21,656 nt of DNA, taken from a virus. The DNA lies in the IMG/VR virus record IMGVR_UViG_3300030202_000518, positions 1 through 21,656 of that record; one strand, written 5' to 3'. Shown here one piece after another: positions 1 to 6,958 of the stretch (position 1 is its first letter; the number at the start of each line of letters is the position of its first letter). Under the pieces are notes generated by a model. That model was not told the DNA's origin and did no database searches. It was given only the letters and a program-made list of their open reading frames with translations. The position numbers were made by a program, and so were the translations under genes.

Positions 1-625
1 TTAGGACGGCAACACGGCCATCGCTAGAGACACCCTTTTCGTCAAGGGCAGCAGCTGCATCATAGAATGCAGACACCAGGTTAGCCGCAACATATGCGTC
101 TGAATCATTGGTAGTAGAACCAACACGGATCTGAGTACCACCGGGCTCCACATAGTTAGTAGCACTAATAGGAGAAGCCTGACGTGCACCACGTGCAATA
201 GCACGGAATGCAAGACGGTCATACTTTTCTGCCAAAGCATAGCCGATCTTACGTGAGATCTCAGAGCGCAGATCGTAATGAGACAGAACTTCATCAAGTT
301 CGTAAACGAATGCACTGGAGATCAAAAGATCGTCTACCGTGATGGTCTTCTCAGCCACCGGGGGTGCACCATTGGTATCACCCAGGATGCTGTTACCAGG
401 AGTATGGAACTCAGACTTGGTACGACCTGTGAAGATGAACTGCAAAGATTTGCCGTTCTTAAGTGTACGCTTCATGATCAGATCACGAGCGATCGTATTG
501 TTCTGGAAGCCTTTGAACATCTCGCCGCTGAAAAGCTTGAGATACAGGGCGCGTTTATCACCAGAAAGATTAGCCTGGCCCAGCTGAGTAAGCTGAGCAG
601 GGTTTACAGTAGATTGAAAAGCCAT
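1..625 (-). CDS. Major capsid protein, N-terminal part (T7 gp10-like), cut by window edge
   Basis: This is the first 208 codons of the major head protein; the gene continues beyond base 1. It starts at the ATG at 625-623 with MAFQSTVNPAQLTQLGQANL, the usual opening of cyanopodovirus capsid proteins. The segments LKLFSGEMFKGFQ, IFTGRTKSEFHTPG and SSAFVYELDEVLSHYDLR match the N-arm and E-loop region of the T7 gp10 (HK97-fold) family. The protein would form the icosahedral shell on the scaffold encoded upstream (3801-4454). Between scaffold and capsid lie the photosynthesis genes, as in other marine T7-like cyanophages such as P-SSP7. A 150-bp structured leader precedes it. Identification is by recalled family features, not a search. 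Confidence 0.93.
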   Translation of the reverse strand, partial: MAFQSTVNPAQLTQLGQANLSGDKRALYLKLFSGEMFKGFQNNTIARDLIMKRTLKNGKSLQFIFTGRTKSEFHTPGNSILGDTNGAPPVAEKTITVDDLLISSAFVYELDEVLSHYDLRSEISRKIGYALAEKYDRLAFRAIARGARQASPISATNYVEPGGTQIRVGSTTNDSDAYVAANLVSAFYDAAAALDEKGVSSDGRVAVL

Positions 626-781
626 TTTTATAGAGAGTTATTATAGACTCTCTGAACGTTCAGAGTTATTTAATTGTATATGTGTGGTCTATCCCACCGT
701 CTAGACGGCAGCTAAGGTATCCGCGTACGGGCTTAGTGCCATAGAGCAGGAGGGGGAATCGAACCCCCTCTACACCATCTG
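626..781 (-). promoter_or_regulatory. Structured leader before the capsid gene (multiple hairpins)
   Basis: This gap holds no gene but is packed with inverted repeats. From the capsid start outwards: GAGAGT/ACTCTC at 634-653, a perfect 16-bp palindrome CTCTGAACGTTCAGAG at 650-665, a perfect 12-bp palindrome CCGTCTAGACGG at 697-708, a 9-bp stem with one bulge at 707-740 (GGCA-CTAAG against CTTAG-TGCC), and a tRNA T-arm-like hairpin at 750-770. The first two overlap and could be alternative structures. A TATAAT sits at 643-638 but without a convincing -35. The role could be mRNA processing, stability or late promoter activity; the sequence alone does not say which. Confidence 0.7.
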
Positions 782-783
782 CT
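745..783 (-). other. tRNA T-arm-like hairpin with bulged outer stem
   Basis: On the minus strand a 7-bp stem GAGGGGG/CCCCCTC encloses the 7-nt loop TTCGATT, which fits the tRNA T-loop pattern (TTCRANY). AGCAG and CTGCT then form an outer 5-bp stem with an 8-nt bulge. No D-arm, anticodon arm or complementary 7-bp acceptor is present, so it is not a complete tRNA. It lies at the stop codon of the basic protein at 782-1090. No T-run follows, so it is not a typical intrinsic terminator. A related hairpin lies at 2598-2616. Confidence 0.6.
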
Positions 784-1090
784 ATTTACGTTTTTTCTTT
801 TTAATCATCATCGATGCACTAGGAGTCGGTGTAGGAGGTTTTGATCCCCGAGCGTCTAGCTTACCTTGACCTGCGAATTGAGCAAGTTTTGCTGCTTTAC
901 CTTTAGAAAAACCTAGCTCGTTACGATAAAAGTTTCTAGCGAAAGCTTCCTGTTGATTCTTTGGTGCCTGCTTGTGCAAAGGTAGAGTCTTGCCTTTTTT
1001 AGCTGCTCTATCTGCTGCGGGATGTTTACTACCAACAGTAATGAACGCTTTAGCTTTAAACTCCTTACGTTTTTTTCTTTCTTTATCCAT
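782..1090 (-). CDS. Small Lys/Arg-rich protein, unknown function
   Basis: A 102-aa, strongly basic, low-hydrophobicity protein, with KERKKRKEFKAKAF at the N-terminus and MIKKKKRK at the C-terminus. The centre (about residues 40-80) carries NFYRNELGFSKGKAAKLAQFAGQGK. It has no signal peptide, membrane segment or cysteines. It is the last gene before the capsid leader and could bind nucleic acid or be a minor virion component, but no catalytic motif is visible. Upstream is a row of small genes after psbA. I recognise it only as a type of basic small protein common in cyanophages and do not assign a function. Confidence 0.75.
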   Translation of the reverse strand: MDKERKKRKEFKAKAFITVGSKHPAADRAAKKGKTLPLHKQAPKNQQEAFARNFYRNELGFSKGKAAKLAQFAGQGKLDARGSKPPTPTPSASMMIKKKKRK

Positions 1091-1113
1091 TTTAAATAAC
1101 AGAATAGTGTGAT

Positions 1114-1221
1114 CTAGCCGATCTCTTTATACACTACACCACGATAACGGAGAGCGTCAGTGTGATAACGCTGTGCTTTCTTTTTCTGTGATGTGAGGAA
1201 ACGAATGAGATTGATAGACAT
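1114..1221 (-). CDS. 35-aa basic microprotein
   Basis: A 35-codon frame starting MSINLIRFLTSQKKKAQRYH and ending LRYRGVVYKEIG. It has a good ribosome site, GGAGA, a few bases before the ATG, which supports translation. The ending with an RYRGVxY segment resembles the motif in several short cyanobacterial and cyanophage proteins (DUF4278-like), but this one is too short for a firm match. It sits between the 54-aa protein (1265-1429) and the 102-aa basic protein (782-1090) and is probably co-transcribed with psbA. Confidence 0.6.
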   Translation of the reverse strand: MSINLIRFLTSQKKKAQRYHTDALRYRGVVYKEIG

Positions 1222-1264
1222 AATAGTTCTCCGTAGAACCCTAGCCCCGTTCCATGCTAGGCAA

Positions 1265-1429
1265 TTATGCGTCTAGTTCGATCTCTAATACCATACGATT
1301 GAACTGCATCTCTAAGAACTCAATGTCAAGCTGTTCCTGCGGATGACCACCGGACCAATTCTTTTTGTATTCTTGTAGAGCATTACGAATAATACGTGCA
1401 GCCCCATCGTCAATAGATAATTCAAACAT
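1265..1429 (-). CDS. 54-aa hypothetical protein downstream of psbA
   Basis: This frame starts 17 bases after the psbA stop codon: MFELSIDDGAARIIRNALQE at the N-terminus and IEFLEMQFNRMVLEIELDA at the C-terminus. The two predicted amphipathic helices separated by a WSGGHP turn, and the regular acidic/basic pattern, look like a real protein. There is no clear Shine-Dalgarno sequence; a GACGGC/GCCGTC hairpin lies just upstream, inside the end of psbA. Function unknown. Confidence 0.65.
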   Translation of the reverse strand: MFELSIDDGAARIIRNALQEYKKNWSGGHPQEQLDIEFLEMQFNRMVLEIELDA

Positions 1430-1446
1430 AGATGAACGTACGAAGA

Positions 1447-2523
1447 TTAGCCGACGGCAGGAGCCGTCAGCGCCACTGGAGTAGTCTCAGCAGATGCCAA
1501 GTCCAGTGGGAAGTTGTGGGCATTGCGTTCATGCATGACTTCCATACCGAGACCAGCTCGATTCAGGATGTCTGCCCACGTATTGATAACATGCCCTTGG
1601 CGATCAGTGATGGATTGATTGAAGTTAAATCCATTGAGGTTGAACGCCATGGTGGAGACGCCGAGGGCGGTAAACCAGATACCCACGACGGGCCACGCAG
1701 CAAGGAAGAAGTGGAGACTGCGGCTGTTGTTAAAAGAAGCATACTGAAAAATAAGACGACCAAAATATCCATGTGCAGCTACGATGTTATACGTCTCTTC
1801 TTCCTGTCCAAACTTATATCCTTTGTTATGGCTTACCTCTTCAGTAGTCTCACGGATAAGGCTGGAGGTAACCAGAGAGCCATGCATAGCAGAGAACAAA
1901 GCGCCGCCGAAGACGCCAGCAACTCCCAGCATATGGAATGGATGCATAAGGATATTATGTTCCGCTTGAAAGACCAACATATAGTTGAAAGTACCAGAGA
2001 TACCGAGCGGCATTCCGTCAGAGAAGGATCCTTGTCCAAAGGGATAGACAAGAAAGACGGCAGTAGCAGCAGCAACTGGTGCGCTGTATGCAACAAAGAT
2101 CCATGGGCGCATTCCTAGCCGGTAGCTAAGTTCCCATTCTCGTCCCATGTAAGAGAAAACACCGATAAGGAAATGGAAGACGACCAACTGATACGGTCCG
2201 CCGTTGTAAAGCCATTCGTCAAGTGAACCGGCTTCCCAGATGGGATAGAGATGTAGCCCAATTGCGTTTGAACTGGGTACGACAGCTCCTGAGATAATGT
2301 TGTTTCCGTACAGGAGGGATCCTGCAACTGGTTCACGAATGCCATCGATGTCTACTGGGGGTGCGCCAATAAAGGCAATGATAAAACAGGTTGTAGCAGC
2401 TAGCAGGGTTGGAATCATGAGGACTCCAAACCAGCCAACGTAAAGTCGGTTGTTTGTAGAGGTAACCCAGGAGCAAAACTCATCCCAGTTACTTCGTTGT
2501 TGTCTTGCAAGTGTTGTGGTCAT
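1447..2523 (-). CDS. psbA: Photosystem II reaction-centre protein D1
   Basis: A complete 358-aa D1. It binds the pigments, quinone and most Mn-cluster ligands of photosystem II in the thylakoid membrane; phages carry it to replace damaged host D1 during infection. Visible residues (about one behind the usual numbering): TyrZ Y160, D169, His ligands H197, H214, H251 and H271, S263 at the QB site, and the Mn-cluster C-terminus H331, E332, D341 and A343, followed by a 15-residue tail removed in the host. The sequence [11 protein letters not shown] places Glu at position 130, the high-light D1:2 type. Five transmembrane helices are evident. The ATG at 2523 is not preceded by a Shine-Dalgarno sequence. 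Upstream are hli and two tiny basic genes. Confidence 0.99.
   Translation of the reverse strand: MTTTLARQQRSNWDEFCSWVTSTNNRLYVGWFGVLMIPTLLAATTCFIIAFIGAPPVDIDGIREPVAGSLLYGNNIISGAVVPSSNAIGLHLYPIWEAGSLDEWLYNGGPYQLVVFHFLIGVFSYMGREWELSYRLGMRPWIFVAYSAPVAAATAVFLVYPFGQGSFSDGMPLGISGTFNYMLVFQAEHNILMHPFHMLGVAGVFGGALFSAMHGSLVTSSLIRETTEEVSHNKGYKFGQEEETYNIVAAHGYFGRLIFQYASFNNSRSLHFFLAAWPVVGIWFTALGVSTMAFNLNGFNFNQSITDRQGHVINTWADILNRAGLGMEVMHERNAHNFPLDLASAETTPVALTAPAVG
1453..1468 (-). other. Hairpin at the 3' end of psbA
   Basis: GACGGC and GCCGTC form a 6-bp stem with a 4-nt loop within the last codons of psbA. No T-run follows. It may protect or pause the psbA message, or simply reflect the Ala/Pro/Gly codons there. 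Confidence 0.4.
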
Positions 2524-2629
2524 TGAAAGTAATAGTGCATTGTCGTTCTGTAGTCAGTAAGTAAGACCAGTTTAAAGACTTGGCTGTCTAGAGCTAGGGG
2601 AGGAATTGCACCTCCCTTATTCTATTTAG
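2524..2629 (-). promoter_or_regulatory. psbA upstream region with hairpin at 2598-2616
   Basis: A gene-free stretch between the 49-aa basic protein and psbA. It holds the hairpin GGGAGG-(7-nt loop)-CCTCCC at 2598-2616, followed on the minus strand by CTAGCTCTA. The hairpin and its flanks resemble those at 745-783: both follow a Lys-rich reading-frame end with TAAATAG, both have a 7-nt loop ending ATT, and both are followed by GCTCTA. I see no convincing sigma70 promoter and no Shine-Dalgarno sequence in front of psbA. Confidence 0.55.
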
Positions 2630-2779
2630 CTATTTTTTCTTAGCAGTCTTAGCTGCTTGCTTAAATTGTTTAGCAGTAGGAGCACCTTTGCTCCCTGCGC
2701 TGCGCATCTTTTCTCCACTGCCAGCCGCAATACGTTTACGCTTAGCGTGGATGTTTGCATAGAGACCAGGTTTAGCCAT
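2630..2779 (-). CDS. 49-aa basic conserved phage microprotein
   Basis: This frame starts MAKPGLYANIHAKRKRIAAG, continues SGEKMRSAGSKGAPTAKQF and ends in KTAKKK. The KPGLYANIHxKRxRIxxGSGEKMR pattern is one I recognise from many tailed phages, always as a small hypothetical protein, sometimes near structural genes. It is highly basic with no hydrophobic segment. It begins two bases after the 19-aa gene's stop codon and is part of the hli-psbA transcription unit. Confidence 0.8.
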   Translation of the reverse strand: MAKPGLYANIHAKRKRIAAGSGEKMRSAGSKGAPTAKQFKQAAKTAKKK

Positions 2780-2781
2780 GA

Positions 2782-2841
2782 CTATTTCTTTTTAGGTGGA
2801 CGACCTTTCTTTGTTCCGTATGTTCCTTTACCTTGTGGCAT
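2782..2841 (-). CDS. 19-aa basic microprotein
   Basis: MPQGKGTYGTKKGRPPKKK, encoded in 20 codons, with its ATG overlapping the hli stop codon as TAATG. The same G-K-G-T-Y-G pattern followed by GRPPKKK is familiar from other phage genomes as an ultra-short frame. The tight overlap upstream and the 2-base gap to the next gene support it being translated. Function unknown. It is too short to be certain without comparison across phages. Confidence 0.6.
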   Translation of the reverse strand: MPQGKGTYGTKKGRPPKKK

Positions 2842-3011
2842 TACCAGACTCCAGGGATAAGTTGACCAGTGATTGCGTAAGCACCAAGAGCCGCCAAGAC
2901 GCCAAGCATAGCAAGACGACCATTAAGCTTCTCAGCCTTTTCATTGTGAGTTTCAGTTACATCCATGATTTGCATAGGTGGTTCGGTGGGCCAAATTTGT
3001 GTATCGTTCAT
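2841..3011 (-). CDS. hli: High-light-inducible protein
   Basis: A 56-aa one-helix member of the chlorophyll a/b-binding family that binds chlorophyll and carotenoid and protects photosystem II. The signature ExxNGRxAM is complete (E27, N30, R32, M35), followed by a transmembrane helix (about 33-48) and the ending TGQLIPGVW. I place the start at the ATG at 3011, which overlaps the upstream stop codon as TGATG; a slightly earlier in-frame ATG at 3023 would run into the preceding gene. The hli-then-psbA order in front of the capsid is the standard arrangement in marine T7-like cyanophages. Confidence 0.95.
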   Translation of the reverse strand: MNDTQIWPTEPPMQIMDVTETHNEKAEKLNGRLAMLGVLAALGAYAITGQLIPGVW

Positions 3012-3352
3012 CAGAACGTCCACTTGACACCTGCCTTGGTGCCATAGGAACTGGCTTCGTCGCCAGTCATGAACGAGACCTCACCATAGAGATCAACGGA
3101 TTCCGACAGAGCCATGGATGCACCGACCTTACCAGACAGTTCCAGCTCAGCATCTTCACCATCAGCACTGACGATAGCAGGACCGCCCTGGATATACCAG
3201 TTGTCGCCTTCGTAACCCACGTGATTATCAATAACGGTGGCACTGTAATCGTTACCAGACCAGCCAGAGTTCGCTTCTACATTAACGTACGGACCAGCAA
3301 TAGCGCCTTGAGCACAGCCGAGGAGGAAACCGGCAGCAATAATAGATTTCAT
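3011..3352 (-). CDS. Small secreted outer-membrane-barrel-like protein
   Basis: A 113-aa protein with a clear signal peptide (MKSIIAAGFLLGCAQGAIA, cleavage expected after residue 19). The mature part has alternating hydrophobic and polar strands typical of a small beta-barrel, ending GTKAGVKWTF, with the terminal Phe preceded by alternating residues that the BAM machinery recognises. Very similar short proteins starting GPYVNVEAN occur in other cyanophages. It would go to the host outer membrane, where it could alter the surface (for example superinfection exclusion or permeability); that role is inference. The start overlaps the lysozyme-like gene's stop codon by 4 bases (ATGA). Confidence 0.75.
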   Translation of the reverse strand: MKSIIAAGFLLGCAQGAIAGPYVNVEANSGWSGNDYSATVIDNHVGYEGDNWYIQGGPAIVSADGEDAELELSGKVGASMALSESVDLYGEVSFMTGDEASSYGTKAGVKWTF

Positions 3353-3801
3353 TGTAGTTTGTTTAGAAAAGAATAAGTATGTTTTGTTCGATTACCATGA
3401 ACACCCCAGCCTAACCAGTAGTATGCAGCATTCATATAGTAAGGGACTGTCTGATGGTTAGTCAGAAATGAGCTAAGGTCATCCCTAAATCTTAGCTCAT
3501 GAATCATGTAAGCTGTCTGACATTCTAAAGAACTAGGATCAGCATTCTGTTTAGCACAGAAAGTACCTAGTCCATCATAGCGATGCTTGGATGTCCATTG
3601 GATTATACCATAGCCACCCTTAAGACATTGATCGTAAGGGATGATAGCACCTCCCTGACAGACGCTTGATTTAAATGTTGACTCCTGATAGATGTTGCCC
3701 ATGATAACAGCAAGGGCAGTTCGATCTGTTACACCAGCAGAAGTCTGTAGTTGTTCTAGAACGTACTGCTCTTGTACAGTACATTGTGGGCATTCAATCA
3801 T
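3349..3801 (-). CDS. Lysozyme-like protein (phage tail-lysozyme fold)
   Basis: A 150-aa protein whose pattern NIYQESTF ... GYGIIQWT ... RYDGL is typical of the phage tail lysozyme domain (PF18013-type), a peptidoglycan-cleaving transglycosylase/lysozyme fold; E40 in YQES would be the catalytic acid. It has five cysteines (C4, C7 and others) but no signal peptide or membrane helix. It could be the endolysin, since no T7-like amidase is seen in this window, or a virion-associated wall hydrolase. The start overlaps the scaffold stop codon as TGATG. Located between head-assembly genes and an outer-membrane protein, an unusual place for a lysin in T7. Confidence 0.7.
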   Translation of the reverse strand: MIECPQCTVQEQYVLEQLQTSAGVTDRTALAVIMGNIYQESTFKSSVCQGGAIIPYDQCLKGGYGIIQWTSKHRYDGLGTFCAKQNADPSSLECQTAYMIHELRFRDDLSSFLTNHQTVPYYMNAAYYWLGWGVHGNRTKHTYSFLNKLQ

Positions 3802-4454
3802 CAGAAAGCAAGGTCAGAATTTTCAAGTTTAGCCATGACATCTGATCGATATGCAGGATCACTATCATAACGTGGATCACTCATAGCCTGCACAAGTTCT
3901 GATTGACTACGGAACACAGCATTAGATTCAGCAGAACCACGACCAGTCAGAAGCTGTCCTTCAGAACCAACGGCATCTGTGTATTTATTATTCAATGCTT
4001 GGACTGCAAAGTAAATAGAACTTGCATTACCAGATCCCATTACAGAATCATACATACCGATCTCTTCTTTAGAAAGACTATCAGCAGCCCAACGCATCAT
4101 GTCTTGGTATGTTTTTTCACCGCCACACATTTTAAACAACTGTTGAGCTTGCTCTTCTGTCAGTTGTTCATCGTTAGTTTCTTCCGTTTCTTCTGACTCT
4201 TCTGACTCTTCTGAGTCGGTTTCTGCTGGCTCACCCTCGTCTTCGGTGGTTTGTACTTCATCACGGGGTTCACCAAGTTTCTTCTGTAGTTCTAGGTAGG
4301 CTTGTTCAAGAGATTGTGGGCTATCAAACTTACCTGCCAACAACTGTTGCTGTTCAGATTCATTAGCCTCAGCAATAGCCAGAGACTCTTGCTCATCAGC
4401 ATTCAATTCAGGTTGATCTGCCGGTGCATCAGTGGAAGTTAGTGTTTCGCTCAT
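3801..4454 (-). CDS. Capsid assembly scaffold protein (T7 gp9-like)
   Basis: A 217-aa very acidic protein; residues about 65-105 are almost wholly Glu, Asp, Ser and Thr, encoded by a short tandem repeat of 9 bases (around 4190-4216). The N-terminal part ends in FDSPQSLEQAYLELQKKLGE, the scaffold segment found in T7-like phages. The C-terminal part SELVQAMSDPRYDSDPAYR is characteristic of the coat-binding end. It acts as an internal scaffold during procapsid formation and then leaves. The ATG overlaps the portal stop codon as ATGA, as expected for portal-scaffold pairs. Confidence 0.9.
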   Translation of the reverse strand: MSETLTSTDAPADQPELNADEQESLAIAEANESEQQQLLAGKFDSPQSLEQAYLELQKKLGEPRDEVQTTEDEGEPAETDSEESEESEETEETNDEQLTEEQAQQLFKMCGGEKTYQDMMRWAADSLSKEEIGMYDSVMGSGNASSIYFAVQALNNKYTDAVGSEGQLLTGRGSAESNAVFRSQSELVQAMSDPRYDSDPAYRSDVMAKLENSDLAF

Positions 4455-6028
4455 TGAGTATTAGGTGGTTGTTGTTGTTGTTGCATAGCTTGCATCTGAG
4501 CTTGCTCTCGCTTCTGTTCAACAGCAGCCATTTGTGGTGCTGACTGTTGAGCCATCATAGCTTGCTGTTGTTGCATGGCTTGCTGCTGTTCAGCTTGGAT
4601 TTCTTGCATACTCTTTACAAGGTTGAGTACGTCAATACCAGATGCAGCAGCCAAACGTTTGACAACTTCTTCTGGATTAATAAACTGTTGAATAGCTTGT
4701 GGACCCATTGTTTGGGCAATGACTTGCAAGAATTGACCGAGACTTTCACGGTCTTGACCACGACCTAGTGCATTGATACCAGCAACAATAGTTGGCTTAA
4801 CAATATCACCTTTAGGTAGACGTGGGATGTCTCCAGATTTTTGAGCCACGCTTAGCTTACGGTTGAGGTAAGGGACGAGGAACTCAACAGTCAACAGGGA
4901 GAATAGTCCACCGAGTTGCTGTTCCAATTCCATTTGTGTCATACGAACCTCTTCCGCAGTGGTGCGCTCACTCTGTCTCACATTGAGAATAAGGAATGCT
5001 TCACTAAGACGTTGCGAAAGTGTGCCTACCATTTGATAAGCAGTTTGGAAGTCAGCTGTCTTCCCAACCTGTACAACACCAATGTCATCAGGGCGTCCCT
5101 GAATGATAGCACCGTTGCCTGCCTTGGCAAGCGTCGATGGTTTGGTGGAGGAGCTTGGGCTGACAGTGAATACAATCTTAGCAGCTGCTGCGCTGCCTTC
5201 AACCAGGGCTTGTGACAGAGCTTCAAGTGACTTTAGATCACCGATGAATTCCTCTACCCTACCACGTCCGTAGACTTCACCGTCTACGTGATTGAATCGT
5301 AGCACCAACCAGGGGTTGGAGTCAAGGGGAGATTTACTCATTGACTTAGGAAGCACTTGATCGTCTACCTCCTGATGCCACACCCAACGGTTGTTGTCTA
5401 GGATAACGTGTGTATAAACATCACATTCATCATCTTGACGTGTTGTATTATCAGAGGGTGAATTAGGTTGCGGTTCCTTATAATCTGGATTAAATTTTTT
5501 CAGTAATTTTTTCGAGATTGTTTCCTTTGTTACAATTTCAATAACATTACCGTTACCATCTCTATCTACTACATATCGGTTCAAAGGATAAAGCTTTAGC
5601 CCATCCTTACCCATAAAGATAAGAGCATTTCCAGCTACTACAAGATGCTTTAGTGCTTGATGAACGATAACACGATCACTAGAAGCCGCGATGGATTCCA
5701 TGATAGTGCGTTCAACTTTAGCAAACGACAAGTCTAGTTCAGATCTAATCTGTGGTCCCAACTCTTGAGGCAAATTAATATCATTAACCTGTAGCTTAAA
5801 GAAACTAGTTTGAGGTGGTAGCAATGCAAGCATTAGTTTACTTGCAAGAGTTACCACACCCTTAGCTCCCTGTGATTGCCATGGGGTTGTAAGTTTAAGT
5901 GAGCCTTTAGTATAAGTCTCATCTTCACGGATGAGATAAGGTAGAGTTAGATCTGCTGCTTGTCTAGCAGTGTTTAAGAACTGTGAACGGTCCGAAGACA
6001 ATCTGTCATATCGTGTTTTTGCTGTCAT
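4451..6028 (-). CDS. Portal (head-tail connector) protein, T7 gp8-like
   Basis: A 525-aa protein close to the T7 portal length (536). N-terminal TARQAADLTLPYLI, LTTPWQSQGAKGVVTLASKL and LLPPQTSFFKL are hallmark T7-like portal segments, as is the central WLVLRFNHVDGEVYGRGRVEEFIGDLK. The C-terminal 60 residues are a Gln/Met-rich tail (long CAG/CAA runs, seen as GTTGTTGTTG on the plus strand). It forms the dodecameric ring for DNA entry and exit. The start codon at 6028 follows the coiled-coil gene by six bases. Confidence 0.96.
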   Translation of the reverse strand: MTAKTRYDRLSSDRSQFLNTARQAADLTLPYLIREDETYTKGSLKLTTPWQSQGAKGVVTLASKLMLALLPPQTSFFKLQVNDINLPQELGPQIRSELDLSFAKVERTIMESIAASSDRVIVHQALKHLVVAGNALIFMGKDGLKLYPLNRYVVDRDGNGNVIEIVTKETISKKLLKKFNPDYKEPQPNSPSDNTTRQDDECDVYTHVILDNNRWVWHQEVDDQVLPKSMSKSPLDSNPWLVLRFNHVDGEVYGRGRVEEFIGDLKSLEALSQALVEGSAAAAKIVFTVSPSSSTKPSTLAKAGNGAIIQGRPDDIGVVQVGKTADFQTAYQMVGTLSQRLSEAFLILNVRQSERTTAEEVRMTQMELEQQLGGLFSLLTVEFLVPYLNRKLSVAQKSGDIPRLPKGDIVKPTIVAGINALGRGQDRESLGQFLQVIAQTMGPQAIQQFINPEEVVKRLAAASGIDVLNLVKSMQEIQAEQQQAMQQQQAMMAQQSAPQMAAVEQKREQAQMQAMQQQQQPPNTQ

Positions 6029-6034
6029 CAGATT

Positions 6035-6775
6035 TTACACATTTAATGTTTTGGCGGAACCTTTACCAGGGACTGGAGCTGAGAAACCTGCTGCACCGAT
6101 GGCGGGCATCGTTGATTTAGGTCTCCGCTGGAAACCAGCAGTCCCACCTCTCATTGCATTAGCTGCAGGACCAAGTCGGTAGTCAGTTTGCTGCCCGCCG
6201 CGTGCCATATTACTAGCTGAGGTACGTTGTGCTGTTTCAAACTCTTGCTGTTGTGTTTGATACTGACGTTGAAAATCTTGCTCAGCTTGTATTCGCTGTT
6301 GATTCATTGCTGTCAGTTGGTTTTGAAAACCAGTCTCACGTTCTCTAGCTGCCTCTGCTGCTGTGTTCATAGCTGCTGTCTGAGCGTCAAACCTTGTCTG
6401 ATTGTCTATACGCATCTGATCTAGAAACGATCTGTTTTCGTCCTGCACTCTTTGCAGATCGGCAGCAGCAGCGTCACGGGAATCCTGCAAATCCTTAGCA
6501 TATTGTTCCCTATCAATCCTCAGCTGCTCTAATAGATCTTCATACCTACTATCAGTATTGACTTCAGGATTTGTTGAAGGATCTGTTAGACTAGAAGGGT
6601 CAGGCTTAGGTGTTATTGGATTGTCTTTTAGATAGTTTTCAATTTTTTTAATATCATTGTCACTATCTAGAGTTCTAATACCTATTTTACCGAGGTATGA
6701 ATCCAGTTCACTTCTAAAACCTGAGCTACCACGATCTAATCCTAAAAGACTTGCAGCTCTATCGGTATAACTCAT
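6035..6775 (-). CDS. Coiled-coil protein upstream of portal, probable virion or assembly protein
   Basis: A 246-aa protein. Residues about 75-190 are rich in Gln, Arg, Glu and Ala with long helical heptads (for example QLRIDREQYAKDLQDSRDAA), predicting a coiled coil. The N-terminal 45 residues (SYTDRAASLLGLDRGSSGF) and the Gly/Ala-rich C-terminus are less ordered. Its position before the portal matches the T7 gp6.7/gp7-type minor virion genes. No enzyme motif. The ATG directly follows the stop codon of the 60-aa gene. Confidence 0.75.
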   Translation of the reverse strand: MSYTDRAASLLGLDRGSSGFRSELDSYLGKIGIRTLDSDNDIKKIENYLKDNPITPKPDPSSLTDPSTNPEVNTDSRYEDLLEQLRIDREQYAKDLQDSRDAAAADLQRVQDENRSFLDQMRIDNQTRFDAQTAAMNTAAEAARERETGFQNQLTAMNQQRIQAEQDFQRQYQTQQQEFETAQRTSASNMARGGQQTDYRLGPAANAMRGGTAGFQRRPKSTMPAIGAAGFSAPVPGKGSAKTLNV

Positions 6776-6958
6776 TTAATTTTCCTCCATGTAACGCTCG
6801 ACCCACTCAACAACACTGCGTTGACCAGATCGGTACATAATTTTTTCCATTGTATCGTCAGGTGTAGGGTTGGTGGGTGGGAAAGTTTCTTCTAGTTGAT
6901 GGAGAAGACCACGGGCTTGCATGCCTACGGTCTCAAGCATACTGGGGGAGATTGACAT
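6776..6958 (-). CDS. 60-aa conserved cyanopodovirus small protein
   Basis: I set the start at the ATG at 6958 (MSISPSMLETVGMQARGLLH), overlapping the RNR beta gene by 26 bases; an open frame further upstream would be shadow sequence of RNR. The C-terminal segment DTMEKIMYRSGQRSVVEWVE with the acidic end RYMEEN looks conserved and helical. It sits between nucleotide-metabolism genes and head genes like the small T7 gp6.5-type genes. Function unknown. Confidence 0.7.
   Translation of the reverse strand: MSISPSMLETVGMQARGLLHQLEETFPPTNPTPDDTMEKIMYRSGQRSVVEWVERYMEEN

Noticed and set aside
1-315. A minus-strand 104-codon frame in another register over the capsid gene
   Set aside because: The capsid frame (1-625) has clear family features; this frame is Leu/Val-rich shadow sequence.
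745-783. A complete tRNA gene
   Set aside because: Only a T-arm-like part is present; there is no anticodon arm, D-arm or full acceptor stem on either side.
1432-2118. A 228-codon plus-strand open frame opposite psbA
   Set aside because: It is the antisense shadow of a strongly conserved D1 gene; its composition is not protein-like and no ribosome site precedes it. Antisense transcription of psbA remains possible but is not shown.
4190-4216. 9-base tandem repeat in the scaffold gene as a regulatory repeat
   Set aside because: It encodes the acidic Ser/Glu stretch of the scaffold and keeps the reading frame; simple coding repeat expansion explains it.
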